Assembly (NCBI RefSeq): GCF_004798585.1 | Contig: NZ_PPXQ01000010.1 | Location: 124,001-188,000 of the forward strand | Source: Massilia sp. Mn16-1_5 | Lineage (GTDB): Bacteria > Pseudomonadota > Gammaproteobacteria > Burkholderiales > Burkholderiaceae_D | Direction: 5' to 3' | Length of the DNA: 64,000 nt | Translations under genes and position numbers: made by a program | Shown here: positions 26,060-34,256 of the stretch, one piece after another | Position numbering within the stretch: the stretch's first letter is position 1 | How the letters are laid out: every line of letters begins with the position of its first letter | Notes under the pieces: model-generated | What the model was told of the DNA's origin: nothing | The model's database searches: none | Seen by the model: only the letters and a program-made list of their open reading frames with translations

Positions 26060-26644
26060 ATGAAGAAAATCACCGCCACCCTGATCGCCGGCCTGTTCGC
26101 AAGCGCCGCTTTTGCCCAAAGCCCGGCGCCTGTCGCCAAAGCCAATACCGGCAAGATGGATTCGAAAACGGCCGTCCTGGTCGACAACAAGGACGTCAAG
26201 TCGACCGTGAGCACCGCATCTGCCGCGCCTGCCGCTGCCGCTTCGGCCCAGGCGGACACCAAGGCGGATGCCAAGCCTGCAGTCAAGAAGGACACTGCCA
26301 AGGCCAAGCATACGGCCAAGACCAAGGCCAAGCACAAGGAAAGCAAGGAGCCTGCGAAGACGGAGTCCACTGACGCATCGGCATCGACTTCGACCTCGAC
26401 GACGACCTCGGGTTCGAGCGCAGCGTCGGGCACGACCGCGACCTCGGCCGACGTGCAGGCCACGACCGGCACCACGGCAGCCCCGGTCCAGTCGGGCGCA
26501 GCGACCGATGCCGGCAGCGCCGCAGCACCGACCCTGACCACGACCCCGGCCACCACGCCGGTCGCGCCGCAAGTCGATGCCGGCGTGGCGCCAGCCGCGT
26601 CGCCGACTCCGGCCAGCGTCCCGGTCGCGCCGATCCAGAAGTAA
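26060..26644 (+). CDS. Secreted Ala/Lys/Thr-rich low-complexity protein, paralog of the LEA-like gene
   Basis: Exported protein of 194 residues. The signal peptide (MKKITATLIAGLFASAAFA) differs from the upstream paralog at one position, and the sequence around the ribosome-binding site (CAAGGAG) is shared, indicating tandem duplication. The middle has a lysine-rich segment (TKADAKPAVKKDTAKAKHTA) echoing the upstream 11-mers but out of regular phase. The C-terminal half is Thr/Ser/Ala/Pro-rich (STSTSTTTSGSSAASG) and is probably disordered. ATG 26060 is selected by its Shine-Dalgarno. Function is unknown; stress protection or cell-envelope linker are both possible. A strong terminator follows. 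Confidence 0.8.
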   Translation: MKKITATLIAGLFASAAFAQSPAPVAKANTGKMDSKTAVLVDNKDVKSTVSTASAAPAAAASAQADTKADAKPAVKKDTAKAKHTAKTKAKHKESKEPAKTESTDASASTSTSTTTSGSSAASGTTATSADVQATTGTTAAPVQSGAATDAGSAAAPTLTTTPATTPVAPQVDAGVAPAASPTPASVPVAPIQK

Positions 26645-26656
26645 GCTCGGTCGCAC

Positions 26657-26693
26657 AAAACAAAAAGCCCGCAGATGCGGGCTTTTTGTTTTT
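26657..26693. terminator. Bidirectional intrinsic terminator
   Basis: AAAAAGCCCGC and GCGGGCTTTTT pair around AGAT, with further A and T tracts on either side. It closes the secreted-paralog locus and the convergent glutathione peroxidase gene. Confidence 0.9.
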
Positions 26694-26701
26694 GCGTTGT
26701 C

Positions 26702-27181
26702 TTACTTGAGCAGAGCTTCGATATCGCCGAGGATCTGTTCCGGCTTCGTCGCGGGACCGTAGCGCTTGACGACCCTGCCATCCGGAGCGACGAGGAACTT
26801 GGTGAAGTTCCATTTGATGGCCTGCGTGCCCAGCGCGCCGCGCGCTTCGCGCTTCAGGTGCCGGAACAGCGGATGGGCGTTCGGCCCGTTGACCTCGACC
26901 TTGGCGAACAGGGGGAAAGTGACTCCGTAGTTCTTTTCGCAGAAGGCGCCGATCTCGGCTTCGCTGCCGGATTCCTGCTTGCCGAACTGGTTGCAGGGGA
27001 AGCCCAGCACTTCGACGCCGCGTTGCTGGAACTGGCGATACACGCTTTCCAGCCCCTTGTACTGGGGCGTGAAGCCGCAGGCGCTGGCGGTGTTGACGAT
27101 CAGGAGCACCTTGCCGCGGTAGCGCGACAGGTCGGTAGGGGTGCCGTCGAGGGCGACCGCGTCGAAGTCGAAAACGTTCAT
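26702..27181 (-). CDS. Glutathione peroxidase family protein (Cys-type)
   Basis: Thiol peroxidase of the GPx family, 159 residues, thioredoxin fold. It reduces hydroperoxides with thioredoxin or glutathione. The catalytic tetrad is present: C35 (NTASACGFT), Q69 (CNQFGKQE), W124 and N125 (KWNFTKFL). C35 replaces selenocysteine, as in most bacterial members. A candidate resolving Cys is C81 (AFCEKNYG). ATG 27181 is preferred to an upstream start at 27196 because the family homology (VFDFDAVALDG) begins here. Residues LFRHLK are typical of the group. It is cytosolic, with no signal peptide. It precedes the bidirectional terminator at 26657. Confidence 0.95.
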   Translation of the reverse strand: MNVFDFDAVALDGTPTDLSRYRGKVLLIVNTASACGFTPQYKGLESVYRQFQQRGVEVLGFPCNQFGKQESGSEAEIGAFCEKNYGVTFPLFAKVEVNGPNAHPLFRHLKREARGALGTQAIKWNFTKFLVAPDGRVVKRYGPATKPEQILGDIEALLK

Positions 27182-27206
27182 GGCGGGATCATACACCCGC
27201 CAATTG

Positions 27207-28343
27207 TCAGACGAGGCCGAGGTGCTCGGTCCCGGCCGAGAAATCGCGGTCTTTCGAATTCTTGCTGTTGAGCTTGATGTTCAGGCGCAGGTCGTTCACC
27301 GAGTCGGCGTTGCGCAGCGCGTCTTCGTACGAGATCTTGTCAAGCTCGTAGAGGTCGAACAGGGCCTGGTCGAAGGTCTGCATGCCGAGCTCGCGCGACT
27401 TCTTCATGATCTCCTTGATCTCGTGGACTTCGCCCTTGAAGATCAGGTCCGAGATCAGCGGGGAATTGAGCATGATTTCCATCGCCACCACGCGGCCCTT
27501 GTCTTCCTTCTTCGGCACCAGGCGCTGCGAGATCAGGCCGCGCAGGTTCAGGGAAAGATCCATCAGCAACTGCTGGCGGCGCTCTTCGGGGAAGAAGTTG
27601 ATGATGCGGTCCAGGGCCTGGTTGGCGCTGTTGGCGTGCAGGGTGGCCAGGCACAGGTGACCGGTTTCGGCAAACGCGATCGCGTGTTCCATGGTCTCGC
27701 GGTCGCGGATTTCTCCGATCTGGATCACGTCCGGGGCTTGGCGCAGGGAGTTCTTCAGGGCCGCTTCGAAGCTGTCGGTGTCGACGCCGACTTCGCGCTG
27801 GGTGATCACGCAGTTTTTATGCGGGTGGACGAATTCGACCGGGTCCTCGATCGTGATGATGTGGCCGTAGCTGTTTTCGTTGCGGTAGCCGACCATCGCG
27901 GCGAGGGTCGTCGATTTACCCGAGCCGGTCGCGCCGACCATGATCACCAGGCCGCGCTTGGACATGATCACGTCCTTCAGCACGTTCGGCAGCGCGAGGT
28001 CCTCGAACTTCGGGATCTGGGTCGTGATCGTGCGCAGCACCATGCCGACGCTGCTCATCTGGACGAAGGCGGAGACGCGGAAACGGCCCAGGTCGCCCGG
28101 GCTGATCGCGAAGTTCGCCTCCTTCGTCAGTTCGAAGCCGGCGGTCTGCTTGTCGTTCATGATCGAACGCGCGAGATCCGCCGTGTGCGCGGCGGTCAGC
28201 GGCTGGCTCGAGACCGGCGTCATCTTGCCGTCGATCTTGATCGCGGGCGGGAAGCCGGCGGTGATGAAGAGGTCCGAGCCGCCCTTGCTGACCATCAGGC
28301 GCAGCAGGTCGAACATGAATTTGGATGCCTGGTCGCGTTCCAT
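27207..28343 (-). CDS. pilU: Type IV pilus retraction ATPase PilU
   Basis: Cytosolic hexameric ATPase of 378 residues, accessory to PilT in pilus retraction and twitching. The Walker A motif GATGSGKSTT lies near residue 138, the Asp box IITIEDPVEFVH near 163, Walker B IQIGEIRDRETMEHA near 205, and the His box HLCLATLHANSA near 230. It starts 13 nt after pilT on the same strand. The pair pilT-pilU is a standard operon, and PilU needs PilT to act. The C-terminal 20 residues (LNSKNSKDRDFSAG) are specific to this paralog. A second PilU-like gene is at 34257. Confidence 0.94.
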   Translation of the reverse strand: MERDQASKFMFDLLRLMVSKGGSDLFITAGFPPAIKIDGKMTPVSSQPLTAAHTADLARSIMNDKQTAGFELTKEANFAISPGDLGRFRVSAFVQMSSVGMVLRTITTQIPKFEDLALPNVLKDVIMSKRGLVIMVGATGSGKSTTLAAMVGYRNENSYGHIITIEDPVEFVHPHKNCVITQREVGVDTDSFEAALKNSLRQAPDVIQIGEIRDRETMEHAIAFAETGHLCLATLHANSANQALDRIINFFPEERRQQLLMDLSLNLRGLISQRLVPKKEDKGRVVAMEIMLNSPLISDLIFKGEVHEIKEIMKKSRELGMQTFDQALFDLYELDKISYEDALRNADSVNDLRLNIKLNSKNSKDRDFSAGTEHLGLV

Positions 28344-28356
28344 TTTCTTTTTGTCC

Positions 28357-29400
<1,044 letters not shown>

Positions 29401-29467
29401 TTATAATCCCTGTGCAGTGAAGGGGAGCTCCGGCAAACCGCTCGAAAATTTCCCATAGAAAACAATT

Positions 29468-30169
29468 ATGTCCACAATCGCCGCCAACTTGCAAGCTGTC
29501 GAAGCGACAATCGCCAGCGCCGCGCAAGCCGCCAACCGGCCCGCTTCCAGCGTCCAGCTGCTGGCCGTATCGAAGACTTTTCCGATGGAAGCCGTGCTCG
29601 AAGCGGTGGCCGCAGGGCAGCGCGCCTTCGGTGAAAACTACTTGCAAGAGGGCGTCGAAAAGATCGCGGCCGTGGCATCGGCGCAACCGGATACGCCGCT
29701 CGAGTGGCATTTCATCGGTCCGATCCAAAGCAACAAGACGCGCCCGATCGCGGCCAACTTCGCCTGGGTGCACACCGTCGAACGCCTGAAGATCGCCCAG
29801 CGCCTGTCGGAACAGCGTCCACCTGAACTTGGTCCTCTCAACATCTGCCTGCAGGTGAACATCAGCGGCGAGGCCACCAAGAGCGGCGCCACGCCCGCCG
29901 AACTGCCCGAGCTGGCGCGCCAGGTGGCGGCCTTGCCGAATTTGAAGCTGCGCGGCCTGATGGCGATTCCCGAAGCGCAGGCCGACCCGGCGCTGCAGCG
30001 CGCCGCCTTTGCCAGGCTGCGCCAGCTGGCCGACAGCCTGCGCGCCGGTGGCCTCGCTCTCGATACGCTGTCGATGGGCATGTCGGGCGACATGGCGTCC
30101 GCGATTCTGGAGGGCGCAACCATCGTGCGCGTGGGCAGCGCCATTTTCGGCTCACGCCATTACGATTAA
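29468..30169 (+). CDS. yggS: YggS/PROSC family PLP homeostasis protein
   Basis: Cytosolic single-domain PLP-binding protein of 233 residues, fold type III TIM barrel. It maintains vitamin B6 and amino-acid homeostasis and has no known catalytic activity. The PLP lysine is K36 (LLAVSKTFP), the same number as in E. coli YggS. FGENYLQEGVEKI and HFIGPIQSNKTR match the family, and the phosphate site is SMGMSGDMASAI. A -10-like TATAAT (29402-29407) lies 60 nt upstream. proC follows after 9 nt, the near-universal neighbour of yggS. Confidence 0.95.
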   Translation: MSTIAANLQAVEATIASAAQAANRPASSVQLLAVSKTFPMEAVLEAVAAGQRAFGENYLQEGVEKIAAVASAQPDTPLEWHFIGPIQSNKTRPIAANFAWVHTVERLKIAQRLSEQRPPELGPLNICLQVNISGEATKSGATPAELPELARQVAALPNLKLRGLMAIPEAQADPALQRAAFARLRQLADSLRAGGLALDTLSMGMSGDMASAILEGATIVRVGSAIFGSRHYD

Positions 30170-30178
30170 AGGACACAT

Positions 30179-30988
30179 ATGAAGATCAGTTTTATCGGTG
30201 GCGGGAATATGGCCACCGCGCTTATCGCCGGCCTGGTAAAAGGACCGGGCGTGCAGGTGCACGTCGTCGACCCCAAGCCGGAAGCCCTGGCGCAGCTGGC
30301 GGCGCAGTACGGCGTGACCACCGCGGGCAGCGTCGATGCCATGGTGGCATCGGGCGATGTGATCGTGCTGGCCGTGAAGCCGCAGCAGATGCGCGAAGTC
30401 GCCGGCGCACTGGCGCCACATCTGACAGGCGGTCCGCTGGTGTTGTCGATCGCGGCAGGCATCCGTGGCGCCGATTTGTCGCGCTGGCTGGGCGGCTACA
30501 GCGCCATCGTGCGCACGATGCCGAATACACCGGCGCTGATCAAGCAGGGCATCACCGGGCTGGTAGCCTTGCAAGGCGTGAGCGAGGCACAGCGTGCGGC
30601 GGCGGACCAGGTCATGCGCGCGGTCGGCCAGACCGTGTGGCTGGACGACGAAGCCCTGATCGATCCGGTGACGGCGGTGTCGGGCAGCGGACCGGCCTAC
30701 GTTTTCTACTTCCTGGAAGCGATGGTCGCGGCGGCCCAGGAGATGGGCTTGAGCAGCGAGCAGGGCAGGGCACTGGCGCTGGCGACCTTCAGCGGCGCGA
30801 CGCAACTGGCCGCGCAGTCGGATGAATCCCTGGAGGTTCTCCGTCAGCGCGTGACCTCGAAGGGCGGCACGACGCATGCGGCGATCACGAGCATGGAAGC
30901 GGCAGGCGTGAAGGAAGCGATTGTCGCGGCAATGAAGGCTGCGGCCGCGCGTGGGCGCGAGTTGGGTGAGGAATTAGGGAAGGATTAA
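30179..30988 (+). CDS. proC: Pyrroline-5-carboxylate reductase ProC
   Basis: Last step of proline synthesis: NAD(P)H reduction of pyrroline-5-carboxylate. It has 269 residues, normal for ProC. The N-terminal Rossmann motif is FIGGGNMATALIAGL. VLAVKPQQM follows, and IRTMPNTP (as VRTMPNTPALIKQG) marks the cofactor domain. The C-terminal dimerisation domain has the signature SGSGPAYVFYFLEAM and SKGGTTHAAITSMEAAGVKEAI. AAAGGA precedes the ATG at 30179. It lies 9 nt after yggS, so the two are cotranscribed. A 39-nt palindrome follows the stop by 3 nt. Confidence 0.96.
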   Translation: MKISFIGGGNMATALIAGLVKGPGVQVHVVDPKPEALAQLAAQYGVTTAGSVDAMVASGDVIVLAVKPQQMREVAGALAPHLTGGPLVLSIAAGIRGADLSRWLGGYSAIVRTMPNTPALIKQGITGLVALQGVSEAQRAAADQVMRAVGQTVWLDDEALIDPVTAVSGSGPAYVFYFLEAMVAAAQEMGLSSEQGRALALATFSGATQLAAQSDESLEVLRQRVTSKGGTTHAAITSMEAAGVKEAIVAAMKAAAARGRELGEELGKD

Positions 30989-30991
30989 AAC

Positions 30992-31030
30992 GGTGGGGTC
31001 ATTGAGGCCAATGGCCTCAATGACCCCACC
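30992..31030. repeat. 39-nt palindrome, 19-bp perfect arms, at proC/yqjK convergence
   Basis: The left arm (30992-31010, GGTGGGGTCATTGAGGCCA) and right arm (31012-31030) are exact complements around one base. There is no T-run. It lies between convergent genes and may be a transcript-end hairpin or a dispersed repeat unit; its GTGGGGTC ends are of a kind that recurs in genomes of this group, as far as I recall. Confidence 0.7.
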
Positions 31031-31036
31031 AGTCTC

Positions 31037-31387
31037 TTATTCGAGATGCCCGCCAATTCGCGCGCGCACGATCGGCAGCACCCGCTGCACCGTCGGCAGC
31101 ATCCTCTGCACGACCGGCACCACGCGCTGCGCAAGCTGCCACAAGGACGCGCCCGCCGCGATCACGGCCAGCACCGGCTTGGGCCGCGCGATCATCATGC
31201 CGACGGCCACGCCGGCACCCGCCAGCAGGGTCTTGCGATGCTCGCCGATGAATCCCGCCGCGCCCTGGACACGTTCCACAGGAGCCTTCAGCAAATTCAG
31301 CTGGTGCGCCATGTCGCCGCGCTGGCGTGCGCATTCGGCGACCAGGTGCGCGCGGCGCACCGCCAGCGGCGTCTGTTCACTGTTCAT
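31037..31387 (-). CDS. YqjK-like small membrane-associated protein
   Basis: Protein of 116 residues, third gene of a trio resembling the E. coli yqjD-yqjE-yqjK operon. The N-terminal half is a charged helix (LAVRRAHLVAECARQRGDMAHQ) and the centre a hydrophobic segment (KTLLAGAGVAVGMMIARPKP). The C-terminal region has an amphipathic stretch (RVVPVVQRMLPTVQRVLPI). An in-frame ATG 51 nt upstream lies inside the preceding gene, so ATG 31387 was chosen. It overlaps the holin-family gene by 11 nt. YqjK function is not known; assignment rests on operon position and the C-terminal membrane character. Confidence 0.72.
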   Translation of the reverse strand: MNSEQTPLAVRRAHLVAECARQRGDMAHQLNLLKAPVERVQGAAGFIGEHRKTLLAGAGVAVGMMIARPKPVLAVIAAGASLWQLAQRVVPVVQRMLPTVQRVLPIVRARIGGHLE

Positions 31388-31760
31388 GCGCCACCCCCGT
31401 GCCCTTGATGAAGGCAATGTCCTTGCCCAGTTCCGCACGCGTCGCGGCCAGCATCGGCCCGCGTGCGGCGAAGCCGGCGCGCACCCTGGCCAGGATCAGC
31501 ACCGCGGCCAGCGCGAACACGCCGGCCATGACGCCGATCGCGAGCAGCCGGTGCTCGTCCCAGAACAGCACGATGACGAACAGGGCGACCAGCATGAAGG
31601 CGAAGGCGCCGAGGAAGGCGGCCAGCAGCGTCCAGGCCGCGTAGCCCAGCAGCGACTGTGCTTCCTCCTGCGCCTCGACGGCGGCCAGTTCCAGGCGCGT
31701 GCGCGCCATGGATACGAGTGTCGACCCGATGCGGCCGACCGTCTCGGTAAACACGATCAA
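31377..31760 (-). CDS. Phage-holin superfamily III / YqjE-like membrane protein
   Basis: Inner-membrane protein of about 127 residues with two hydrophobic hairpin helices (AAWTLLAAFLGAFAFMLVALFVIVLF and LLAIGVMAGVFALAAVLILA) and cytosolic ends. This is the PF07332 holin-superfamily pattern of YqjE. In this chromosomal context it is not a lysis protein. The start is uncertain: the TTG at 31760 overlaps the stop of the DUF883 gene (TTGA), and a GTG two codons later is an alternative. It overlaps the yqjK-like gene by 11 nt, so all three genes form one coupled operon. Confidence 0.82.
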   Translation of the reverse strand: MIVFTETVGRIGSTLVSMARTRLELAAVEAQEEAQSLLGYAAWTLLAAFLGAFAFMLVALFVIVLFWDEHRLLAIGVMAGVFALAAVLILARVRAGFAARGPMLAATRAELGKDIAFIKGTGVAHEQ

Positions 31761-32071
31761 CGACGATTGATCAGCATGCCCAGCACGACGCCGACCGCGG
31801 CGCCGATGCCGACTGCCTTCCAGGGATTGTCCTTGACGTAGGTGTCGGTGGCCTTGGCAGCGGCTTTCGACTTCTCGACCACTTCCAGGTTCACCAGGCT
31901 TTCCTTGGCGCCGGCGATGGCGCCTTCGAACTTGGCTTTGGCCTTGGTCAGTTCCTCGCCGGTCAGCGAGCTGCCGTGGCGCAGCCAGGCTTCGGCGTCC
32001 TGGATGACGGTCTTCAGGTCGGCCAGCAGTTGATCGCGGGCGCCGGTCTGGGTCGGGATTTTTTCCATCAT
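31757..32071 (-). CDS. DUF883 (YqjD/ElaB-like) membrane-anchored protein
   Basis: Protein of 104 residues. A charged coiled-coil N-terminal part (LLADLKTVIQDAEAWLRHG) leads to a C-terminal membrane anchor ending VGVVLGMLINRR. The NPWKAVGIGAAVG motif before the anchor is the DUF883 signature. E. coli YqjD and ElaB are inner-membrane, stationary-phase proteins associated with ribosomes. An upstream ATG at 32197 would add 42 unrelated residues. I chose the first of two adjacent ATGs (32071), with GAGGA upstream. It heads the trio with the holin-family and YqjK-like genes. Confidence 0.9.
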   Translation of the reverse strand: MMEKIPTQTGARDQLLADLKTVIQDAEAWLRHGSSLTGEELTKAKAKFEGAIAGAKESLVNLEVVEKSKAAAKATDTYVKDNPWKAVGIGAAVGVVLGMLINRR

Positions 32072-32142
32072 GGGGAGGTCCTCTTCATCGGAATGTGGGT
32101 TGCGATCCGATGATCGCAACGGTTGGTGCATTTCGGACAATA

Positions 32143-32997
32143 TTATCCTAATGCATAGTCTAACGCGACACCGATGAAAAGTGCCGCACCCAACCAATTG
32201 TTGTGCCGGAAGGCCGCAAAGCAGCGCATGCGGTCGCGGTCACGGATCAGGGTGTAGTGGTAGAGCGCGATGCCTGCCGCGACCACGACGCCGGCCACGA
32301 ACCACCAGCGCAGGCCCAGCATCCAGCCGCAGACCAGGTCGATGGCGAGCGCCACGCCATAGCACAGCATCACGGCGGCGACGTCGAAGCGGCCGAAGGT
32401 AATGGCCGAGGTGCGGATGCCGATCTTCAAATCGTCGTCGCGGTCGACCATCGCATATTCGGTGTCGTAGGCCACGGCCCAGAAAATGTTTGCCAGCAGC
32501 AGCCACCAGGCCACCGCAGGCACGCTGCCCAGCACGGCGGCAAAGGCCATCGGGATGCCGAAGCCGAAGGCGATGCCGAGATAGGCCTGCGGGATCGCGA
32601 AGAAGCGCTTGAAATAGGGGTAGGAGCCGGCGACGATCACGGCCACCACCGACAGCTGCTTGGTCAGCGTGTTCAGCGGCAGGATCAGCAGGAAGGAAAT
32701 AATCGCCAGCACGGCCGCCACCATCACGGCTTCCCAGCCCTTGATGCGGCCCGAGGTCAGCGGGCGGTCGACGGTGCGCTTGACGTGCTTGTCGAAATCG
32801 CGGTCGGCATAGTCGTTGATCGCGCAGCCGGCCGAGCGCATCAGTGCCGTACCGAGCACGAAGATCACGACCACCATCGGATCGGGTTTGCCGCCGGACG
32901 CCATCCACAATGCCCACAGCGTGGGCCACAGCAGGAGGAGGATGCCGATCGGCTTGTCAGCGCGGACCAGCCGGAAGTAGAGCGCCAGCTTGTTCAT
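32143..32997 (-). CDS. ubiA: 4-Hydroxybenzoate polyprenyltransferase UbiA
   Basis: Integral membrane prenyltransferase of ubiquinone synthesis, 284 residues with about nine helices. The two Asp-rich motifs that bind Mg-diphosphate are NDYADRDFD (near residue 62) and [12 protein letters not shown] (near 185). The N-terminal [20 protein letters not shown] is the family signature. ATG 32997 begins that homology; an open frame continues 138 nt upstream, but into an intergenic repeat. It lies downstream of oxyR on the same strand, separated by repeat copy 2. The oxyR-ubiA order is common in Burkholderiales. Confidence 0.95.
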   Translation of the reverse strand: MNKLALYFRLVRADKPIGILLLLWPTLWALWMASGGKPDPMVVVIFVLGTALMRSAGCAINDYADRDFDKHVKRTVDRPLTSGRIKGWEAVMVAAVLAIISFLLILPLNTLTKQLSVVAVIVAGSYPYFKRFFAIPQAYLGIAFGFGIPMAFAAVLGSVPAVAWWLLLANIFWAVAYDTEYAMVDRDDDLKIGIRTSAITFGRFDVAAVMLCYGVALAIDLVCGWMLGLRWWFVAGVVVAAGIALYHYTLIRDRDRMRCFAAFRHNNWLGAALFIGVALDYALG

Positions 32998-33062
32998 GGA
33001 TTCGCTTCTTGTCGCGCAAGAATATTGTGTACAAGACAGCGATTTTACCGGATTGCCGGTTT

Positions 33063-33136
33063 GGTGGGCACGGGGCGCCCACCCTACTATGTGGCAACGG
33101 CATCGACGGGTGTAGGGTGGGCGCCCCGTGCCCACC
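33063..33136. repeat. Paired palindromic repeat, GTAGGGTGG family (copy 2)
   Basis: Two 25-nt arms (33063-33087 and 33112-33136) are exact complements around 24 nt. The right arm begins GTAGGGTGGGCGCCCCGTGC. Each arm is itself nearly palindromic. It lies between oxyR and ubiA on the minus strand and shares GTAGGGTGG and its architecture with the pair at 21914; the cores differ (GCATGC against GCGCCCCGTGC). Confidence 0.9.
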
Positions 33137-33157
33137 GCTCAGCCGCGTGACGAAAGT

Positions 33158-34099
33158 TCAGGCCGCCTTTTCCAGCGCCAGCATGTCGACCCCCGGCAAA
33201 TCGCACTGCGCCACCGCATTGCACACCGCCTCGATCGCCGCGCGCCGCGTAAAACTCTTGCGCCAGACGATGACTACGCGGCGCGATGGTGCCGGGTTGG
33301 CAAAGGGAACGAAGGAGAGCATGCCGTTCGGATCTTCCATGTCGCGCACCGAAGCGCGCGGCAGCACCGTGAGGCCGATGCCGCTGGCCACCATGTGGCG
33401 GATCGTCTCCAGCGACGAACCCTCGAAGGTGCGCTGCATGCCGTTGCCGGGCGAAGAGAAGCGCGCCATCTCCGGGCAGACTTCCAGCACCTGGTCGCGG
33501 AAGCAGTGGCCGCTGCCCAGCAGCAGCATGGTTTCCGCTTTCAAATCGTCGGCCGGGATCTCGCGGCGCTTCGACCAGGGATGGGTGCGCGGCGTGGCGA
33601 CGACGAAGGGTTCGTCGTACAGGGTCTGCATCAGCATGCCGTGGTCGGGCAGGGGCAGAGCCATGATGGCGGCGTCGAGTTCGCCCTGGCGCAGCAGCTC
33701 CAGCAGCTTGACCGTAAAATTTTCCTGCAGCACGAGCGGCATCTGCGGCACGTTGTCGATCAGGTTTTTCACCAGCGGCGGCAGCAAATAAGGGCCGATC
33801 GTGTAGATCACGCCCAGTCGCAGCGGGCCGGCCAGCGGGTCCTTGTTCTGCTTGGCCAGCTCCTTGATGGCGGCGGTCTGTTCCAGCACGCGCTCGGCCT
33901 GCGCCACGATCTGGGCGCCGACCGGCGTGACCGACACTTCCGAACCGCCGCGCTCGAACAGGGTAACGCCGAGCTCGTCTTCAAGTTTCTTGATGGCGAC
34001 CGAGAGGGTGGGCTGCGCCACGAAACAGGACTCGGCGGCATGGCCGAAGTGTTTGGCACGCGCAACGGCGACGATGTATTTCAGCTCGGTGAGTGTCAT
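33158..34099 (-). CDS. oxyR: Hydrogen-peroxide sensor regulator OxyR
   Basis: LysR-type redox regulator of 313 residues. The N-terminal helix-turn-helix (TELKYIVAVARAKHFGHAAESCFVAQPTLSVAIKKLE) leads to the effector domain. The peroxide-sensing cysteines are C199 and C208 in GSGHCFRDQVLEVC, the same numbers as in E. coli OxyR, and disulfide formation between them activates the protein. It probably controls peroxide-defence genes elsewhere on the chromosome. It is divergent from the second pilU across 157 bp, and ubiA follows on the same strand. Several extra Cys are present (for example C25), but the 199/208 pair decides the identity. Confidence 0.96.
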   Translation of the reverse strand: MTLTELKYIVAVARAKHFGHAAESCFVAQPTLSVAIKKLEDELGVTLFERGGSEVSVTPVGAQIVAQAERVLEQTAAIKELAKQNKDPLAGPLRLGVIYTIGPYLLPPLVKNLIDNVPQMPLVLQENFTVKLLELLRQGELDAAIMALPLPDHGMLMQTLYDEPFVVATPRTHPWSKRREIPADDLKAETMLLLGSGHCFRDQVLEVCPEMARFSSPGNGMQRTFEGSSLETIRHMVASGIGLTVLPRASVRDMEDPNGMLSFVPFANPAPSRRVVIVWRKSFTRRAAIEAVCNAVAQCDLPGVDMLALEKAA

Positions 34100-34256
34100 A
34101 GAGTATGGTCAGTCGAATTGCAGTGGTGCAATAATAATCCTGCCATGGCCCGGCGTGGTCAGCCAGAATAGTAATTTAACCAGAATCTTAGTCGATATAA
34201 TGCCCTCTGGGTGAGATCGATGCAGATTCATCGCCCGACCTCTTAGAAAGGCACGC

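Noticed and set aside
31377-31760. Phage holin as evidence of a prophage
   Set aside because: It sits in a yqjDEK-like chromosomal trio with DUF883 and YqjK-like proteins; no lysis or structural phage genes are nearby.
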